A stretch of DNA of 64,000 nt. It comes from Hirudinaria manillensis. Taxonomy: Eukaryota; Annelida; Clitellata; Hirudinida; Hirudinidae. Within the stretch, counting starts at the first letter, position 1. Each line of letters begins with the position of its first letter. The stretch covers positions 2,918,501 to 2,982,500 of the forward strand of contig CM067535.1 of the NCBI GenBank assembly GCA_034509925.1, read 5' to 3'. The position numbers and the translations under genes are program-made. Under the pieces are notes generated by a model. That model was not told where the DNA came from. It saw only the letters and a program-made list of their open reading frames with translations, and did not search any database. Shown here piece by piece: positions 1-10,134 of this stretch.

Positions 1-165
1 ATCCAAGTTACTTAGAAAAAAAAACATTTCTAATTGCTTTAAATGCAATAAGTTCAACAGAATAACTGTATTTTATAGTATTATTTTTGGAATGATTATA
101 TTTTAGTTACGTTCAACTCTATAATGTTCACATCAAGAAAAACAAGTCTATAATTATATTCGTAC

Positions 166-3100
166 TCAAAGCAATGAGCCGAAGTAATTATCCAATTTTC
201 TTTTATAATACTTGCTCCGCATACATATTGTCCGTCGATGATTATTTGTGCGTGCCATGGCCAGGCACCGTATTTTGATTCAAACCCATTGATAATATAA
301 GGTTCAAAATCGGCGTCAGGTAATCCACGTGTACCGCAAATGCTTTCAGTTTCTGTGGGTTACGCATATGAAACTAATGATTTGAAAATTCCAGAAACAT
401 AAATTGAATAAATTTAGGTTTAATAACATTAGTTTAAAATAAATGATTTAAAAACGCATTGGAAATTGCATTCACCAAATATTTAACCATTTACATACCG
501 TTTTGCTTCGAAAGTTCGCAATGAAGTTTTACCACTAGGCCAGATGGACATAGTGAACTTAAAGGCATTAAATAATAAATTTAAAAAAAATTATTATCAT
601 AATATTGAAAATCTCTAAAAAAAATGTTAAAACGTTAACATAGTTTTCAGATATCTCATAAATGGTAAATCTTGTCTTTCAATATTCGTTGTAATAAGAA
701 ATTTTCGCATTCTCTTTGATACTGGTTCTAAGGTAGTGTTTGAATAACGTCTGTTCATAGAAATTAAATAGAATGTGAGGAAAGTTTTTAATATGAACAT
801 TAAATGTTATTAAATATTCTTTTTATGCTCCAAAATATTAATCTAAAGTCGTATCGATGAAAAATAAAAGTTAATCTATAATTGACCGAAGAAATAATAT
901 ATGATCCCAGATTTTGTAATATTAAAAGGAAAAACTGTTTTAATACAAAATTGCTTATTATTATTTTAAATCACTCGAATATCATATACAATTAAGTGAT
1001 AAATGCCATAAAAATTTATTAGATTGTATTTTTAAAACCAAAAAAATTGATTATCGGCACCTGCCAAGTTTAGCACAAACATCAAAACTCTGTCTTAGTT
1101 TCCAACCACGAGAGCAGATAAAATGATCTAACTCGCCCACATACATTGCTGTGAGAAGGTCAGTACTTGATTCAATTTGAACTGTATTGTAAAATGACTT
1201 AGTAAAGGATATGGTATTTGTTTTTGAACATTTTACTTTAAAATATAAATATGATATAACTTCCGTACAGCAGCCTTGTTCATCTGAATAATCTGGACAG
1301 TGCACATGGCCATCACATCTATGAATATGATCGACGCAGAAGTTTCTTCGTAAGCATTTAAACTGACCTTCTACGCATTTTGTTCCTAGAAAAAATTTTA
1401 TTTCGATAATATTAATCTTGAAAACAAATCACGAAACGAAATTAAATATTTATTAAATAATTCTATTTTACATAGTTTTTAAAATTACTGCATGACTGCG
1501 ATGCAAAGCCATCACATCTACGTGCATCCATAACGCTGTATTTACTTCTTGCGCATTTAAAATGACCTTCTTTACATTTATCTTGAAAACAAATCACAAA
1601 AAGAAATTAAATAATATATTCCATTGTTTATAAAATTACTGCATGACTGCGCTTCATCATCTCCTTGCGGACAATCTTCTGTTCCATCACATAGAAAATC
1701 TTTGTGTATGCAGCGGTCTTCATAACATTTAAATTCATGCTCACTACAATTCCCCACAACGCCGGACACATTGACACCTGTAAAATTACAGTATCATCTA
1801 AACAAAATTACAATTTGAACTATAAATATATTTCATAATTATTATGTTGAATCAGAATAATGATTAACCTTTAGGTTCGTCTTTTGAGTAAACGTGCACG
1901 TCACATAGCACCATCCATCTTGGTCTTGCCCCGTTAAACTTTCTAATCGTGACCGAACTTCCGAGATATGGCCTTTCACAAGTAATGTTTATTTCTCCTC
2001 CTAAAAACAATTTTAAATCTTGAAGCTGTCTTTGGTCCAACACACACAGAACAAACTCACTTTCGCCAAGGGTGTCATTTACGGCATCACCGCATTTGTG
2101 TGTTTCATAGCGATCTTCCTCGTTTGAAACATACACGTGCACGTGTTTTTTAGCAAATTCACCTAATAATGATGTTTCAATAACAACAATAATTAGCAAG
2201 GAGTCTTTTAACGATTTCTAGATTTATCATAATAATTCCCTCATGAGTCGAAGACATTGGTAATTGTAGTAAGCCTGAGAGGTCATCATAGAATTAAAAC
2301 TACATTAACTTGTAAGATACGCTTCTTAAACAATGTGTACTGTTAAATGAAAAAGTATATATGGCATGCATTCCGAAGCAGAAAAACTAAATGTAGGTTT
2401 GAATTAAGACACAAAGTAATTAAGTATATTATGAATTATTCTTTTGATTTTTTGGGGCTCAATACTAATATCCAGCAAATCGTTACGAAAGCCAATCTAA
2501 ACATACCCGTTGAATTAGCCAAAAAATATATGGTCACATTAGTAACATAATAACTATCATCAAGAAGCACTCTCCACCAGGGTAACTCGTTGACAAAAGA
2601 ATTGATTACGGCACAAGTGTCCAAATTTCCATCTACTGAATATTGAGATGTCTTTTTGAAAAATACTCCACTATGTCTGGTTGGTCTATTCAAAGCCAAA
2701 TTCACTGAAAGCAATTTAAGAAATTTGTCAATTTAGACTGTTAGGAAAGGGATCTTATACATATCTATCAAACCTGTATTTAATGCAGCGTACAAACGAA
2801 CTTCACATAGAACGAGCATGCCCCTTAGAGGTCCCCTAAACCTCTCAATCATGACAAATTTGACAAAATGAGGATTTTTGCAGGTTATTTTAATATATCC
2901 CGCTAAAATAAAATTATAAATAGAAAAACATGTATTATATGATACTGTTGGATCCCTGACATTTAATTAATTAATTATCATATTGCATTAATTAATTAAA
3001 TAAATAAATAATTAATTAAATAAATGGAACCTAAGATACTGGACGAGTTGCGCGTTCTCGATTTAAAACGGGAACTAAGGAATCGAGGACTGGATGCAAA

Positions 3101-6100
3101 TGGTCTAAAAGCCGAACTACAAGAACGGCTCGAGAAATGGCTTTTGGAAAATATTCATGATCCATCAGAGTATGTATTTGAGTATCCTAAAATGAAAGAA
3201 GAATCTGAAGCCTTTCGGTTAGCTATTAAATCCGATATGAATGCCTTGCGGTCAGACAATAATGTTTTGCGGACAGATATGATTTGCGGCATGGATGCTT
3301 TGCGGTCAGATATGAAATGCGACATTGATACTTTGCGGTCAGATATGAAATCCGACAATAATGTTTTGCGGTCATATATGAAATGCGACATTGATACTTT
3401 GCGGTCGGATATGAAATCCGATATAGCCAACTTCCAGGTAGCCATGGATGTTTTACGGGAGCAGGTAAAGACAGACGTAGCCAAATTCCAGACATCCACG
3501 GATGTTCTGAGGGAAGAGGTAAAAACTGATGCAGCCAAATTCCAGACATCCATGGATGTTCTGCGGAAAGAGGTAAAAACTGGCGTAGCCAACCTCAGAT
3601 CATCCAAAGAGATGGCCGACCTTAGAAAGGTTAAAGCAGAATTAGATGCACTAAAAGAAGAACAGAGGAAGGAAATAGAGAAGTTTAAGAAATACAATGA
3701 ATCAAAAATAGAGACATATGGAAGAGAGAAAACGACGAGACCACCATTATTCGACGGACAAGGGCCATGGGCAGTGTTCAGACATCAGTTTGAAACTGCC
3801 GCTGAACGTAACAAGTGGACCGAAGAGGAAAAAGCAACAGAGCTGATAATGGTACTGCGAGGAAGGGCAGCCGAGCTTTTCCATACAATGCTTCACTGTA
3901 AAGCCTATTCAGAAATAGCAGAAGCAATGGAAAGAAGATTTGGGAATGGCCACATGCTGGAATTACATAAAAACAAATTGAAAAACCGTACGCAAAAACA
4001 GGGCGAAACACTCCAAGAATTAGAGGCTAATGTCAGAAGGCTCGCATACCTACCACCCAGGACAGTCAACAGATTTCATTGAAAACATTGTAACTGACGC
4101 CTTCATTGATGGGATAAGGGATGTGGAAACAAAAATGGCATTAAAAATACATGGAAAGAAGGCCAGCCACGAAGCATTGGCGTTTGCAATCTCAATGGAG
4201 GCGGCAAGAGCTTCATTCCAAAGCAGCTTGAATGTAAAGAAAATTGAAGCACAAGAAGACGAAGACAAGGAAAAAGACAATGATAAAGACAGTGAGATAA
4301 TTAGAAAAATAGCCCAACAAATCAATAACCTCAGCAAACCTCAAGGAAAATCAAGGTTCCAAGAAGTAGATAGAAGACCAAGGTGCTTCAGATGTAACAA
4401 GCCTGGCCATTTAGCCCGAGATTGCAGAACGACATTTCCCCCAAAACAACAGTACTGGGGAAGATCGTACAATCAGGAAAACTAGAAGCTACCGGTTTTG
4501 CGGGGCAAAGTTCGGTTCAGCAAACTCGAAATGCCCCACTTATCTTTCACTTTACAGCACTAGGGAAAGAATCATCGCTGGGAGTTAAAGGGAAAATAGG
4601 AGGGAAGGAATACAATATAGTAATAGACACAGGGGCATCTGCATCCATTATCTAACCAAAGTTAGCAGAAAGCAGTAATAAAGAGAGGTTTTACTGGTTG
4701 CACTACAAACAAGACGTTGAGGAGTGATGTAGAAATTGCAATAATTGCGCAACCAGTAAAGGTCCTCAAAAGAAGACTAAAGGTCTAGTACAACCTTATA
4801 ATGTGGGAGTACCTTTTAAAAGAATAGCTTTGGATATTGCCGGACCATTCCCTGCATCAAAGAAGGGAAATCGGTACATATTAGTTATCAGCGATTACTT
4901 CACCAAGTAGACTGAAGCGTTTGCACTGCCAAATCAGGAGGCGGAAAATGTAGCTGATGCTCTCGTAAATAATTGGATTAGTCGATTCGGGGTGCCATTA
5001 GAGTTATTTTCGAACCAAGGAAGGAATTTCGAGTCGAAAATATTTCAAGAGCTATGCGAAAACCTTGGAATCCATAAGACAAGAACCACTGCATTGCATC
5101 CGCAATCGGACGGTATGGTCGAGAGATTTAACAGGACCATGGAACAGTATTTGTCAAAAATGGTAAGTGAACAGCAAGATGACTGGGACAGATACCTGCC
5201 ACTTTTCCTTATGGCCTACCGAACAGCCCTGCATTAAACGACAGGAATCAGTCCATCAAAGATGACATTTGGGAGGGAGATTCGTCTTCCTGCCGATATG
5301 ATGTTCGGAAGAGCAGAGGAACCTAAGTCGGCATGTGACTACATTTCAAGCCTAAGAAATACACTGGCTGAGACACATCAGGTTGCCCAAGCCAAAGCGA
5401 GATTCGATAGGCAAGCCAATGATGTGAGTTTTAAAGAAGATGAACTAGTCTGGCTATACAAACCCCAACGAAAAAAAGGAAAGTCGCCAAAGTTACAAAA
5501 AGATTGGGAAGGACCATAAAGAATCATAAAGAAAATAAACGACGTGGTATACCGCATACATAAGTCAGCAAGGACGAGAAAGAAAGTGGTTCAAAGCAAT
5601 CGATTAGCAAAATATCACGGAGAGACAGAATAGCCTGTTCAGGACGAACAGATTTAAGGAGGGGGCAATGTTGGATCCCTGACATTTAATCAATTAAGTT
5701 TAGTTAATGTTCAGAATCTTTTATCTCGAAGTCGTATCTAGCCATTCGAGTCATTAGGCAGTCCCGATCAAGACAAGCAATCGACCAGATCTTCTAAACA
5801 TCTTTGCCATTAGTTTATTCCAATAAAGTTATCCTTACGTTAAATAATTCATCAAGACCCCTAGGTTACAACAATACTTTTATTATTATTGTGTACCTAT
5901 AAAATTTTATTCTTTATTACATGTCATAATGTTATAATATTCATATGTAACAGATGATGAGAAAATTTTGGAACGTCTTCAATGTTACTTAACGTGAATT
6001 GAATTTTGTAACTATTGTATTAAATTATTTATTTGGAACAAAATTTCTGAACAATTTGAAGTAACAGAAAAGATGACACATGGTGATGCAGAAATGGATG

Positions 6101-6778
6101 TTATATTGAAATTCTTTAAATTATCATATCTCGAGGTCAAATTTTAAATTCTTGGTACTTGGCAAATAAATTGATTGAAATTATAAATAGATGAACCTCA
6201 TAACAATGGCTGAAGTAAATAAACTGTTAAATGAAATTACGCAACATATTAGGATTCTGTGTATCAATTATCTAAATGTAACTCAACATTCTAAATAATG
6301 ATTGCACTCACTAGGATCACTAGTTGCTTTTATAAATGTGGCGCATAAGGAATTCCGGATTCCACCTTGTGTTCTTCCAGCATAGATATTCAAATTTTTG
6401 ATTAAATCTCCATCTGGAAATAAAAGTCCTAAAACTAAATTTGAAATTGCAAAAGCAATTTTCTATCATAAAGTTGTCGAAATGATATCCTAAAATTACG
6501 TCTCATTAAATGCAGAATTTACAATTTTACATACACAAATCAGATGCAACGAATATTTTAACATCCGTTATGTTATAAAAAGTGTCGAGTTCCAAAAGCC
6601 ACCAAGAATTTTCTGCTAGTTCTGGTACTGGATCGGTAATTGAACATGTGTCTTGAAATCCATCGATTGCTAAGCTAGAATTATGGTTCAAGAAAGGATT
6701 GACTTGAGACGTTCTTGAGCGAATCAAATTGACTGAAATTAAGAAACAAATCAAAGCATTAAAATGATGTACTTTCAT
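166..6778 (-). CDS. Gene I: secreted F5/8C-F5/8C-LDLa-SRCR-S1 protease (3' end off window)
   Basis: Exons read from GT-AG sites and phase continuity: 6535-6778, 6312-6413, 2774-2902, 2507-2704, 1869-2162, 1640-1777, 1489-1581, 1061-1385, 640-750, 499-557, 166-352. The ATG at 6778 opens a hydrophobic signal peptide (MKVHHFNALICFLISVNLI). Exons 1-3 and 4-5 form two F5/8-type C lectin-like domains (SLAIDG and SVDGNLDTC with paired WW). Exon 6 is an LDLa (FLCDGTEDCPQGDDE), exon 7 a shortened LDLa, and exon 8 an LDLa plus the start of an SRCR-like domain (ICSRGWK..VCAKLG). Exons 9-10 finish the SRCR (CPSGLVVKLHC). Exon 11 starts the S1 protease (YIING; catalytic His in TSAHC). The exons carrying Asp and Ser would lie left of position 1. 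No in-frame stop is visible. A Ty3 element sits in intron 2. Probably a secreted innate-immunity or coagulation-type protease; that role is inferred. Confidence 0.8.
1489..1581 (-). other. Shortened LDLa exon (gene I; counterpart 21274-21360 in gene II)
   Basis: This 93-bp, phase 1-1 exon encodes CKEGHFKC..MDARRCDGFASQSC. It keeps the start and the RCDG core of an LDLa repeat but lacks the acidic DCxDxSDE calcium-binding segment. The gene II copy has one more Cys (NYCVMDARRCDG). Genes III and IV have no counterpart between their neighbouring LDLa exons. It is either a decaying duplicated module or a minimal spacer. Confidence 0.6.
3024..4485 (+). pseudogene. gag: A1 gag: SAP domain, coiled coil, capsid-like region, CCHC knuckle; frameshifted
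   Basis: The 3024-4082 frame encodes an N-terminal SAP-like motif (LRVLDLKRELRNRGL), then 11-residue LRSDMKxDxxx repeats and 18-residue FQxxxDVLRExVKTD repeats predicted to form a long coiled coil, then a capsid-like region (GPWAVFRHQF, ELIMVLRGRAAELF). A 1-bp-class frameshift near 4055-4063 (CTACCACCCAGG instead of CTAGCCCATCCAGG) moves the rest to the 4030-4485 frame, which carries the zinc knuckle CFRCNKPGHLARDC. The same frameshift occurs in element A3. Gag packages element RNA in the family; this copy cannot make full-length Gag. Confidence 0.85.
4486..5655 (+). pseudogene. pol: A1 protease stub joined to integrase remnant
   Basis: A protease start (VIDTGASASII) runs to a stop near 4655, then a deletion joins directly to the integrase HHCC region (FYWLHYKQDVEE). 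In-frame stops occur at 4726 (TGA), 4908 (TAG), 5235 (TAA), 5517 (TAA) and 5631 (TAG). The second catalytic acidic residue is changed (SNQGRNFES where other copies have SDQGRNFES). All these lesions are also found in A3. Not functional. Confidence 0.85.
5669..5873 (+). repeat. A1 3' LTR
   Basis: A 205-bp LTR, TG...CA, preceded by the polypurine run GGAGGGGGC. It contains an AATAAAG polyadenylation-like signal near the 3' end and ends CCCCTAGGTTACAACA. Confidence 0.88.
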
Positions 6779-7390
6779 TTAAATTGATAAATTGAACGTG
6801 GGTTTTTGTAATCTATTTCTTTTGTTTTAAGACATTTGTTTGTTTATCATTATATTCTCTTTACCTTGAGATTGGACGAAAATTCATTCTCAAGGGGGAC
6901 ATTTTGCAATTTTTTAAGTATTTTATAAAAATTCAGTTGAAATTATTTCATGCCTGACATACCATTTCTTTTAAAAATTCTTTACATAATTATATATCCA
7001 TTCTATAATTAAAATTAATTAGATTGTTTTTATTAAATGTAATTTTATTAAATTCAACTGTTATTAAAATTTATTTAAATTGCAAATTTGAAACCCACTC
7101 CGCACAACTGCTACGCTGTGGATTGACAAAATAATTGCATAAAAATGACTCGAATGCATACTTTAAATTATAATTATAATTAATGAAATCCTGTCAGAAC
7201 TGTGAGGCCAACACATTTTTATTTTATAACTGCTAAAGGTTATTGTGAAGTTCTTATCTCGTTCATTAAAATTGATGGATTAGTCCTGATAAACCAATTC
7301 TGAATTGTCACGTCTAGGAGAATAAGTTTAATCCGCTGTAAATTATTAATGTTGAAATACTAAAGGAAAATTAATTGCTAAGAGAAAAAT
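6779..7390. other. Upstream flank of gene I
   Basis: AT-rich noncoding sequence that aligns with the upstream flanks of genes II, III and IV. It includes the conserved block listed at 7091-7140. No ORF or RNA gene seen. Confidence 0.6.
7091..7140 (-). promoter_or_regulatory. Conserved upstream block, gene I
   Basis: The GC-rich block around CCCACTCCGCACAACTGCTA and CGCTGTGGATTGACA stands out from AT-rich surroundings about 330 bp upstream of the ATG. Near-identical copies lie upstream of all four genes. It could be a promoter or enhancer element, or simply recent duplication. Confidence 0.4.
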
Positions 7391-8726
7391 TGTTGTTTAC
7401 GTTTGCGTGCTGACTGTTTCGAACGATCTTTAGACTTAGTTTTTTCGACTTAAAACAAACGTTTCAAGTCTAATTTGTCTAATTACGTTGCCAAATAAAG
7501 TTATTTTTTTGTCCTTGAAAGAAAAAAGTTCGAAATGTCGGAAGGTTTAAGACACCGGGTCAAAACTAGGACTGCACCTATGCGATAGGTGCGAAAAAGA
7601 CAATGCTGAAGTGATGAAAAAGCTATTAAATTGTTGCAAAATTGAAGAACATGTTGACGAGCTGAGTACCGAAGTAAAAGAAATAAAAGACATTCTGAAA
7701 GTCAAAGTTGATAAGGAAGCCTTGATTGAAATTCGCGAAATCAAACAAATGCTGCAAGAGAAAGAATTGAGGCAAACTGAACTGGATGTATATAAAGTAG
7801 AGATAGCTGAACTGAGAAATAAACTGGATGATTTGAAACAAATGTGCAGTAAAATGACTGAAATTGAAGAGATGCTAATGGAAAATGCAACTGAAACTTA
7901 TCTAGTCCAAAGCTCCATGAAAAAAATAGAAAAAAACCATCAAGCCACAAAGGATTGGTCAAGTTTATTTAAAGATAAAGTAGAAGTAATGGTGACTGAT
8001 GTCAAAAAGTCTGTGGTTGATACCAAGACAAACCTTGAGCTCAACACCGAGAGAACACGAAGGAAAAATAACATAGTTGCTTACAATGTCCCAGAGAATG
8101 TGACCAACTCCAAACTAAAGGATAAAGAAAGCATCCTGAGGCTTCTGAAGGAGATCACTACTGTGGATATGGAGAGGGAAGTCATCGAGATCTTCAGGAT
8201 GGGAAGAAGAACAGAGTTAATTCATTTATAATGGTGTGTGATCTTCTGATGTTCTTATTGATTATGGTGTTCCTCAAGGTTCTATACTGGGTCCCCTTTT
8301 ATTTCTTATTTATATTAATGATTTTCAATGTTCTAGTGATCTTCTCAAAGTATTAATATATGCTGATGATATTGTTATTTACACATCAGGGAAAAACATA
8401 AATAATCTTATTACTTTACTCAATAATGAGTTAACTCTTTTGAAAAATTGGTTTGCAAGCAATTGTTTATCTGTCAATGTTTACAAATCGAATTTTATGG
8501 TTAGTCATTCTTCTAGAAGGGTCATTGAATGTAACAACTCTCTCTACATAGATAAGTTTTCCCTTAATAGAGTCACAACTATTAGATATTTAGGGATCAC
8601 AATAGATGAACACCTTTCTTGGCTTAACCATATATCTTATGTACAAAATCGCATCTCTAGAAATATTGGAATAATCTCAAGATTTCGGCCTTTTATCAAC
8701 ACAAAAATAGCACTTTTATTATTTTT
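7391..8726 (+). mobile_element. LINE fragment: ORF1 joined to RT, internally deleted
   Basis: Sequence leaves the sister-gene flank near 7391. A coiled-coil ORF1-type protein is followed within a few bases by the C-terminal half of a reverse transcriptase, so the endonuclease and RT fingers are missing. The 3' end is lost: at 8727 the sequence switches to a family B element. Confidence 0.75.
7569..8231 (+). pseudogene. LINE ORF1-like protein fragment
   Basis: The open frame begins with a Cys pair (LCDRCEKDN), suggesting the tail of a PHD/zinc-finger motif. About 110 residues of charged coiled coil follow, then RRKNNIVAYNVPE, which matches the start of the RRM-like domain of many LINE ORF1 proteins. 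It ends abruptly (FRMGRRTE) at the junction with the RT segment. Such proteins bind LINE RNA. The N-terminus and C-terminal part are missing. Confidence 0.65.
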
Positions 8727-8760
8727 CCTAGCAAGGAAAATGGAGCAGGTGATCCTGTAG
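8245..8760 (+). pseudogene. LINE reverse transcriptase fragment
   Basis: The frame from 8245 reads DYGVPQGSILGPLLFLIYIN and then LIYADDIVIYTS, which are RT palm motifs with the YADD catalytic pair. A thumb-like region follows (LNRVTTIRYLGITIDEHLSW). After 8726 the frame runs into family B sequence and stops. The polymerase N-terminus and the endonuclease are absent. Confidence 0.8.
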
Positions 8761-9295
8761 AGAGTCTGAGATCTGGCGGCATGGTGGAGCAGGAGGTTGA
8801 GCATAGAAATGGCGATGTTCCGCGACTGAAACTAGCGGGACATAGAAGCAAAAGGGAGGCAACAGAAATCCCAGAAGATGGCAAAGCAAATGGATCTGGG
8901 ATTTGCAGCCATGAGATTGTTGGAAGATCGGATCCTATTCCTAGAGTAAAAATGAAAATGGGAATAGATGTCTGTTCGGGACGAACAGATTTAAGGAGGG
9001 GGATCCCTAGATAGAATAAATTGAAGAATTATTAAAATTATATTGCCGATTAATTAATTTAATAATTAATTAAATTTAGTGGCAATATAATTTGAGAATT
9101 AATTAATTGGTGCTATTCAGACTCTTTGGTTATGTACCTTGACAAATGGATTTATCTCGGAAAGGAGAGCGAGAATTAGAGAACAGCAGATTTCAAGACT
9201 TAGACATTTGAAGCATCGTGCATCTTCCAAGCCATCTGAAAACTTTCAATAAACCTGACCTTCTATAATTAGTTTGAGGACCCCGGGTTATTACA
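8727..9295 (+). mobile_element. Family B 3' fragment with LTR
   Basis: From CCTAGCAAGG on, it matches the 3' part of the family B internal region: the ORF tail 8781-9014 (SKREATEIPEDGKANGSGI, GRTDLRRG), the hairpin 8972-8988, then an LTR about 9000-9295 ending GGGTTATTACA. A short deletion removes the PPT-LTR boundary. There is no 5' LTR; the 5' edge is fused to the LINE. Confidence 0.82.
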
Positions 9296-10134
9296 ATATT
9301 ATAGTAAATTTGTCGTCTTTTGGACCCATAGCTTGAACTGCCATTCAAAGTGCTATATACAATAATTGTGTTGTGTTTTAATAACCATGTTAGAAAAAAA
9401 TTAAACAAAATCAATAGAGCATATTGAAAAAAATGCGTTAATCTTAACATTAGAAGAATTCACTAAGTAATATACTAACTATTATTGGATAATTTTTATT
9501 AAATATAATAAATTATCAAACCTCTTAAAAGATTTGTGTTTTTTGCTAAAAATGTTAACAATTTCCAATTGCTAATCGTCTGTTAATGTTATCTCGGAAA
9601 AATGAAAATCATATCTAAATTGCAGTGAACAAGTAATGTGAGTGATTGGTAAACTTGATATTTAAACAGGGCCCTGTCTGTGTGTTGTTCGTATGGACAT
9701 CAAAATTTATAAATTTGTAAAATCTAAAAAACATGAAAATTTAAATTGTTCAAATTGATGCCCATCAGCATGATTACCATTTATGCATCTCTTAATTGAT
9801 CAAATACACAAAATAAGATTCACAATGATGAATTTCATCGATCCTTCCTTTAAATTTTAAATCCTTTAAATAAAAAGCACTCGTTTTCTCACTTTTAAGT
9901 TTTATTCAAGTGTAATTAAAGTTTTAAATATTCAAGTTAATTATGATATTTTATTGTGATTGTAAACCACTTAAACATTCAAACGAAAATTCCAATGTAA
10001 CATATCATTATAAAATATGTTAAAGGTTCGAATAGGTGTTTCATACAAGCACCTTGGATTTGGGTTTCTATTGGCAATTCTTGTTGGAAAACTAATAAAA
10101 TCAAAAACTCATTTTGGTAATTTAACGTTAAACT
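9296..10134. other. Downstream flank of gene II
   Basis: AT-rich noncoding DNA. From about 9600 it aligns with 35620-36138, downstream of gene III, and from about 9900 with the flank downstream of gene IV near 50030. No gene seen. Confidence 0.6.

Larger units (their letters stand above)
2946..5873 (+). mobile_element. Family A Ty3-type element A1, deleted and defective
   Basis: It starts TGTTGGATCC and ends GGTTACAACA, flanked by a 4-bp ATAC duplication (2942-2945, 5874-5877). The intron of gene III (around 45390) and that of gene IV (around 56350) still carry the uninterrupted sequence. The 5' LTR is reduced to an AT-rich stub (2946-3023) that runs straight into the gag ATG, so R, U5 and the primer site are lost. 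The 3' LTR is intact. Everything between the protease and the integrase zinc finger (near 4678) is deleted, removing RT and RNase H. It lies in intron 2 of gene I on the opposite strand. Confidence 0.9.

Noticed and set aside
2347-2550. Plus-strand ORF 2347-2550 (and 44770-45009)
   Set aside because: It lies across an intron and exon 4 of the minus-strand genes; a chance frame.
2953-3023. TTAATTAATTAA runs in LTRs as replication origins or satellites
   Set aside because: They are palindromic AT-rich parts of family A and B LTRs, present once per LTR at a fixed place.
3155-3697. Long antisense ORFs opposite family A gag (also 13157-13582, 42750-43043)
   Set aside because: They are the complement of the repeated coiled-coil codons. 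The repetition keeps several frames open, and no motif or start context supports a gene.
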